Shown piece by piece: positions 60,998 through 64,000 of a DNA stretch of 64,000 nt. The stretch is from Flavobacterium cheniae (GTDB lineage: Bacteria; Bacteroidota; Bacteroidia; Flavobacteriales; Flavobacteriaceae). A program made the position numbers and the translations under genes. How positions within the stretch are numbered: position 1 is the stretch's first letter; the number at the start of each line of letters is the position of its first letter. The DNA lies in the NCBI RefSeq assembly GCF_004363695.1, contig NZ_SNZC01000004.1, forward strand, positions 62,001 through 126,000, given 5' to 3'. The notes beneath the pieces are model-generated. The model ran no database searches and was not told where the DNA came from. It saw nothing but the letters and a program-made list of their open reading frames with translations.

Positions 60998-62002
60998 TTA
61001 AGGCACTTCAACTTCGTTAACAATTCTGCTAATAATGTCTTCTGTAGTTACATTTTCAGCTTCAGCTTCGTATGTGATTCCGATTCTGTGACGTAATACA
61101 TCGTACACAACTGCACGAACGTCTTCTGGAATTACATAACCTCTTCGTTTGATGAAAGCGTAACATTTAGCAGCAGTTGCTAAGTTGATACTTCCACGTG
61201 GCGAAGCTCCAAAACTGATTAATGGTTTTAGACTTTCTAATTTGTATTTTTCTGGATAACGTGTTGCGAAAATTAAATCTAAGATGTATTTCTCAATTTT
61301 TTCGTCCATGTATACTTCACGAACGGCTTCTTGAGCTTTTAAAATTTGTTCAATAGAAACCACTTGGTTTACTTTTTCAAAAGCGCCTTTTAAGTTTTGA
61401 CGAATAACCAAACGCTCGTCTTCCATTTTTGGATAATCGATAACGACTTTCAACATAAAACGGTCAACTTGTGCTTCTGGTAATGGATACGTTCCTTCTT
61501 GGTCAACCGGATTTTGTGTTGCCATTACTAAGAACGGCTTGTCTAACTTGAACGTTTCGTCTCCAATAGTAACTTGCTTTTCTTGCATCGCTTCTAACAA
61601 TGCCGATTGCACTTTAGCAGGAGCACGGTTAATCTCATCGGCTAAAACGAAATTAGCAAAAATTGGTCCTTTACGAATGGTAAAGTCATTTTGTTTGATG
61701 TTATAAATCATAGTTCCTACAACGTCTGCAGGCAATAAATCGGGTGTGAACTGAATACGACTGAACGAACCGTGAACGGCTTGAGAAAGCGTATTAATTG
61801 CTAAAGTTTTTGCTAATCCGGGAACTCCTTCTAATAGAATGTGTCCTTGTCCTAAAAGTCCAATTAACAATCGTTCTACCATTTGTTTTTGACCTACAAT
61901 AACTTTGTTCATTTCCATTGTAAGCAAATCGATAAAAGCACTTTCTCTTTCAATTTTCTCGTTGATTGCTCTTATGTCTAAACTCGATGTATTTTCTTCC
62001 AT
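60998..62002 (-). CDS. moxR: MoxR-family AAA+ ATPase
   Basis: A cytosolic AAA+ chaperone-like ATPase of 334 residues that with VWA proteins helps mature or activate envelope or redox enzymes. Walker A is GVPGLAKT (59-66), Walker B FVLADEINRAP (Asp122-Glu123), sensor 1 LVMATQNPVDQEGTYPLPEA. The C-terminal lid has GASPRGSINLATAAKCYAF. It is the first gene of the eight-gene minus-strand Bat locus. Confidence 0.94.
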   Translation of the reverse strand: MEENTSSLDIRAINEKIERESAFIDLLTMEMNKVIVGQKQMVERLLIGLLGQGHILLEGVPGLAKTLAINTLSQAVHGSFSRIQFTPDLLPADVVGTMIYNIKQNDFTIRKGPIFANFVLADEINRAPAKVQSALLEAMQEKQVTIGDETFKLDKPFLVMATQNPVDQEGTYPLPEAQVDRFMLKVVIDYPKMEDERLVIRQNLKGAFEKVNQVVSIEQILKAQEAVREVYMDEKIEKYILDLIFATRYPEKYKLESLKPLISFGASPRGSINLATAAKCYAFIKRRGYVIPEDVRAVVYDVLRHRIGITYEAEAENVTTEDIISRIVNEVEVP

Positions 62003-62179
62003 TTTAAGGTTTAATTTGGTGGTGTGAAATTAACAACATTTTTTAACATTGCAAATTGTAATTTTTTTTAATTTTTAGTTGTTAATTAAGCGTTAAAATG
62101 TGATTAAAAAAGTGCTTTTTGTGAGTGTTTTATGATTCTATTTTATAATTTTAAGGAAATTTTAAAAAAACAACAGGCT

Positions 62180-63052
62180 ATGTCAATAAAATTATCACCT
62201 ATAATTGCCGGAGTAATGAATTGGGGTGTTTCGGATAAAAACCTTAACACAAAAGAAATGAGCCATTTAATTAACCTTTATTTGGAAAACGGAATTACGT
62301 CTTTCGATCATGCCGATATCTATGGAGGTTACACAACCGAAGCTCAATTTGGAAAAGCATTTAATGAAAGTAAAATTTCTAGAGAAAAGCTACAGTTCAT
62401 ATCGAAATGTGGAATTCAATATACTTTTGAAAACAGACCTAATAATACCATTAAACATTATGAATATTCTAAAGATTACATTGTTTGGTCAGTTGAAAAT
62501 TCATTAAAAAATCTACAAACCGATTATTTAGACGCTTTACTTTTGCATCGCCCAAGTCCATTAATGCAAGCTGATGAAATTGCCGAAGCGGTTGAAAAAT
62601 TAAAATCGGAAGGAAAAATTAAATCGTTTGGTGTTTCTAATTTTACACCTTTTCAAACGGAACTTTTGCGTCAAAAAACCGAAATTTCATTTAATCAGGT
62701 GCAATTTTCGGCAACGCATTATGAAGCTATGTTAGATGGAAGTCTAGATTACATGCAAATTCACAACATTCAGCCCATGGCTTGGAATCCGTTAGGAACA
62801 GTTTTTAGAGAAAATACGGAGCAAACTTTTAGATTGAAGCAACTTTTAGCTACACTTGTGGATAAATATCATGTAGGTTCTGATTTAATTTTATTGGCTT
62901 GGATTTTACAACATCCAGCGAATATTTTACCCGTTGCCGGAACTGTAAATGTGGCACGAATTCAGCAACTATCGAAAGCTTGTTCATTGGAATTAGACAA
63001 GCAAGATTGGTTTGCAATCTGGACAGAAAGCATGGGAAATAAAGTGCCTTAA
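62180..63052 (+). CDS. Aldo/keto reductase (YdhF-like)
   Basis: An NAD(P)H-dependent oxidoreductase of 290 residues with a TIM-barrel fold. The start at 62180 gives MSIKLSPIIAGVMNWGV; the frame could reach 62132, but that adds a poor N-terminus. The catalytic tetrad is visible: Asp and Tyr in FDHADIYGGYTTE, Lys in FISKCGI, His in DALLLHRPSPLM. The C-terminal NADPH-binding region includes LPVAGTVNVARIQQL. Overall similarity to E. coli YdhF is clear. The physiological substrate is unknown. Confidence 0.93.
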   Translation: MSIKLSPIIAGVMNWGVSDKNLNTKEMSHLINLYLENGITSFDHADIYGGYTTEAQFGKAFNESKISREKLQFISKCGIQYTFENRPNNTIKHYEYSKDYIVWSVENSLKNLQTDYLDALLLHRPSPLMQADEIAEAVEKLKSEGKIKSFGVSNFTPFQTELLRQKTEISFNQVQFSATHYEAMLDGSLDYMQIHNIQPMAWNPLGTVFRENTEQTFRLKQLLATLVDKYHVGSDLILLAWILQHPANILPVAGTVNVARIQQLSKACSLELDKQDWFAIWTESMGNKVP

Positions 63053-63056
63053 AAAA

Positions 63057-63120
63057 GTGATTAGTAATTAGTGACTAGTAATTAGTTTTTGCTAGTCACT
63101 AGTTACTAATTACTAATCAC
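63057..63120. repeat. Large imperfect palindrome between the aldo/keto reductase and AlbA-like genes
   Basis: Left arm 63057-63085 and right arm 63092-63120 (29 bases each) are complementary in 26 positions, separated by TTTTTG. The arms repeat the words GTGATTAG, TAATTAG and GACTAG. It ends seven bases before the next start codon. Confidence 0.85.
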
Positions 63121-63127
63121 CAAAAAT

Positions 63128-64000
63128 ATGATAAACAAACGCTTACTTATCAAAAACATTTTATCTCACCACGATGAGAACAGTTTTTATGATAAGAAGC
63201 GCCAATTGAATTTACACACCAAAGAAGGAAAAGCAAAATTTCTAAAACACATTTGTGCACTTTCAAATTCTAATCCAAGTAACAACTCTTACATTGTTGT
63301 TGGAGTTGAAGACGAATCGAATGAAATCGTTGGTGATGATTTTTTTGATGATAGCCGAATTCAGAATTTGGTGAATGCTTTTTTGGAAAATCCGCCTAAA
63401 ATTCAGTACGAAAATGTGCCTTTTCCTAATCTTCCAAAAGATAAAGTGGTAGGATTGGTTACGATAAAACCTAAATCTAAAACTTCTTATTTTAAAAAAG
63501 GAATTCACACTATTGAAGCCAATAGTACTTTTGTTAGAAAAGGAAGTAACACTTCGCCTACGAAAGAGAAAATTCCGTATTCAAAACAGAATGTTGAAAC
63601 CGTTATTAGCATAGAAAATAGCTCACGTAATAGCATTGCGCATACGTTAGAAAGTGTTTTGGATTTCATCAACAATCGCCATAAAGACATTCCTTCTAAC
63701 TATCATGTTTTTAAAGAATTGTTTGTGGTTTGCTGGGCGGGAAATAAGAAGAAGATTCGAGATAAAGTATATTATTCGAGAGTAGATATTGAGTTGATTA
63801 ACGAACAAGTTAAGTTGTTTTACTCCGCTTTAGACGAAGTAAGTATCGAATATGATGACAGTACATTTTCAATTACGGAATACGTTTCTTTAGGTTTAAA
63901 TGACAAAACCAGTTATTATCCTTTTGAAAAAGTTACGTTGAGTTTTTTTGATAATGGTTATTATAAAATGAATTCAGAAATGTTGTTTGAGCCTCCTCAA
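63128..64000 (+). CDS. AlbA/Schlafen-like putative ATP-binding protein, cut by window end
   Basis: A reading frame open from ATG 63128 to the end of the window (291 codons, no stop). The start MINKRLLIKNILSHHDENSF is followed by an AlbA_2-type domain (about 25-150): RQLNLHTKEGKAKFLKHIC, NNSYIVVGVEDESNEIVGDD, and the DNA/RNA-binding-like end STFVRKGSNT. The region beyond (about 160-291) is not recognised. Such proteins occur in stress, defence or regulatory contexts, but no partner is visible. C-terminus unknown. Confidence 0.85.
   Translation, partial: MINKRLLIKNILSHHDENSFYDKKRQLNLHTKEGKAKFLKHICALSNSNPSNNSYIVVGVEDESNEIVGDDFFDDSRIQNLVNAFLENPPKIQYENVPFPNLPKDKVVGLVTIKPKSKTSYFKKGIHTIEANSTFVRKGSNTSPTKEKIPYSKQNVETVISIENSSRNSIAHTLESVLDFINNRHKDIPSNYHVFKELFVVCWAGNKKKIRDKVYYSRVDIELINEQVKLFYSALDEVSIEYDDSTFSITEYVSLGLNDKTSYYPFEKVTLSFFDNGYYKMNSEMLFEPPQ

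Overview
The window is low-GC, densely coded chromosomal DNA from a member of the Bacteroidota, most likely family Flavobacteriaceae and probably Flavobacterium or a close relative. Four things point there: type IX secretion (T9SS) sorting domains of both type A and type B, many -7 boxes of the Bacteroidota form TAnnTTTG, the Bat aerotolerance locus, and flavobacterial gene orders (coaX to lptC to ppiD; class II HMG-CoA reductase beside a GYDIA-type GHMP kinase). No prophage, insertion sequence, CRISPR array or rRNA is visible. No gap between genes exceeds 300 bases. About 52 protein genes and one tRNA are supported. The first gene (lepA) and the last (an AlbA/Schlafen-like protein) are cut by the window edges.

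Region by region. 1-7.3 kb: the 3' part of lepA, a 1420-residue secreted T9SS type B repeat protein, and an error-prone polymerase pair in the order umuC-umuD. 7.3-14.9 kb, minus strand: an envelope cluster (coaX, outer-membrane barrel protein, TPR protein, lptC, small membrane protein, CNNM/CBS protein, ppiD-like foldase). 15.0-17.6 kb: tRNA-Phe and a secreted endonuclease I with a T9SS tail. 17.6-24.2 kb, minus: GYDIA kinase, HMG-CoA reductase and a 1446-residue hybrid histidine kinase. 24.3-31.8 kb, plus: a peptide-use cassette of a DPP4-like peptidase, three tandem POT transporters and a secreted thioredoxin-like protein. 31.8-35.8 kb, minus: comEC, lpxB, surE. 35.9-43.8 kb: tail-specific protease, PLP-dependent sulfur enzyme, DinB, ArsC-like, EamA, yicC, gmk, nadD. 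43.8-47.1 kb: yqhD-like aldehyde reductase, gpsA, Alx/TerC. 47.2-52.0 kb, minus: GH92 glycosidase, a small conserved protein, pheS and another small protein. 52.2-52.7 kb: cvpA. 52.7-62.0 kb, minus: a small protein and the Bat locus (moxR, DUF58, a two-TM protein, batA, batB, batC, batD, batE). 62.2-64 kb: a YdhF-like aldo/keto reductase and the truncated AlbA-like gene.

How the genes work together. The peptide cassette forms a chain: DPP4 releases dipeptides in the periplasm and the POT carriers import them. The 7.3-14.9 kb cluster joins CoA synthesis to outer-membrane biogenesis through LptC and a periplasmic foldase. The moxR-DUF58-VWA genes probably form one inner-membrane chaperone or assembly complex. 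The most unusual non-coding signal is a set of short intergenic repeats, concentrated between 41 and 63 kb. It includes a 30-bp dispersed repeat, tandem 7-mers and 22-mers, a REP-like element overlapping the pheS stop, and several perfect or near-perfect palindromes.
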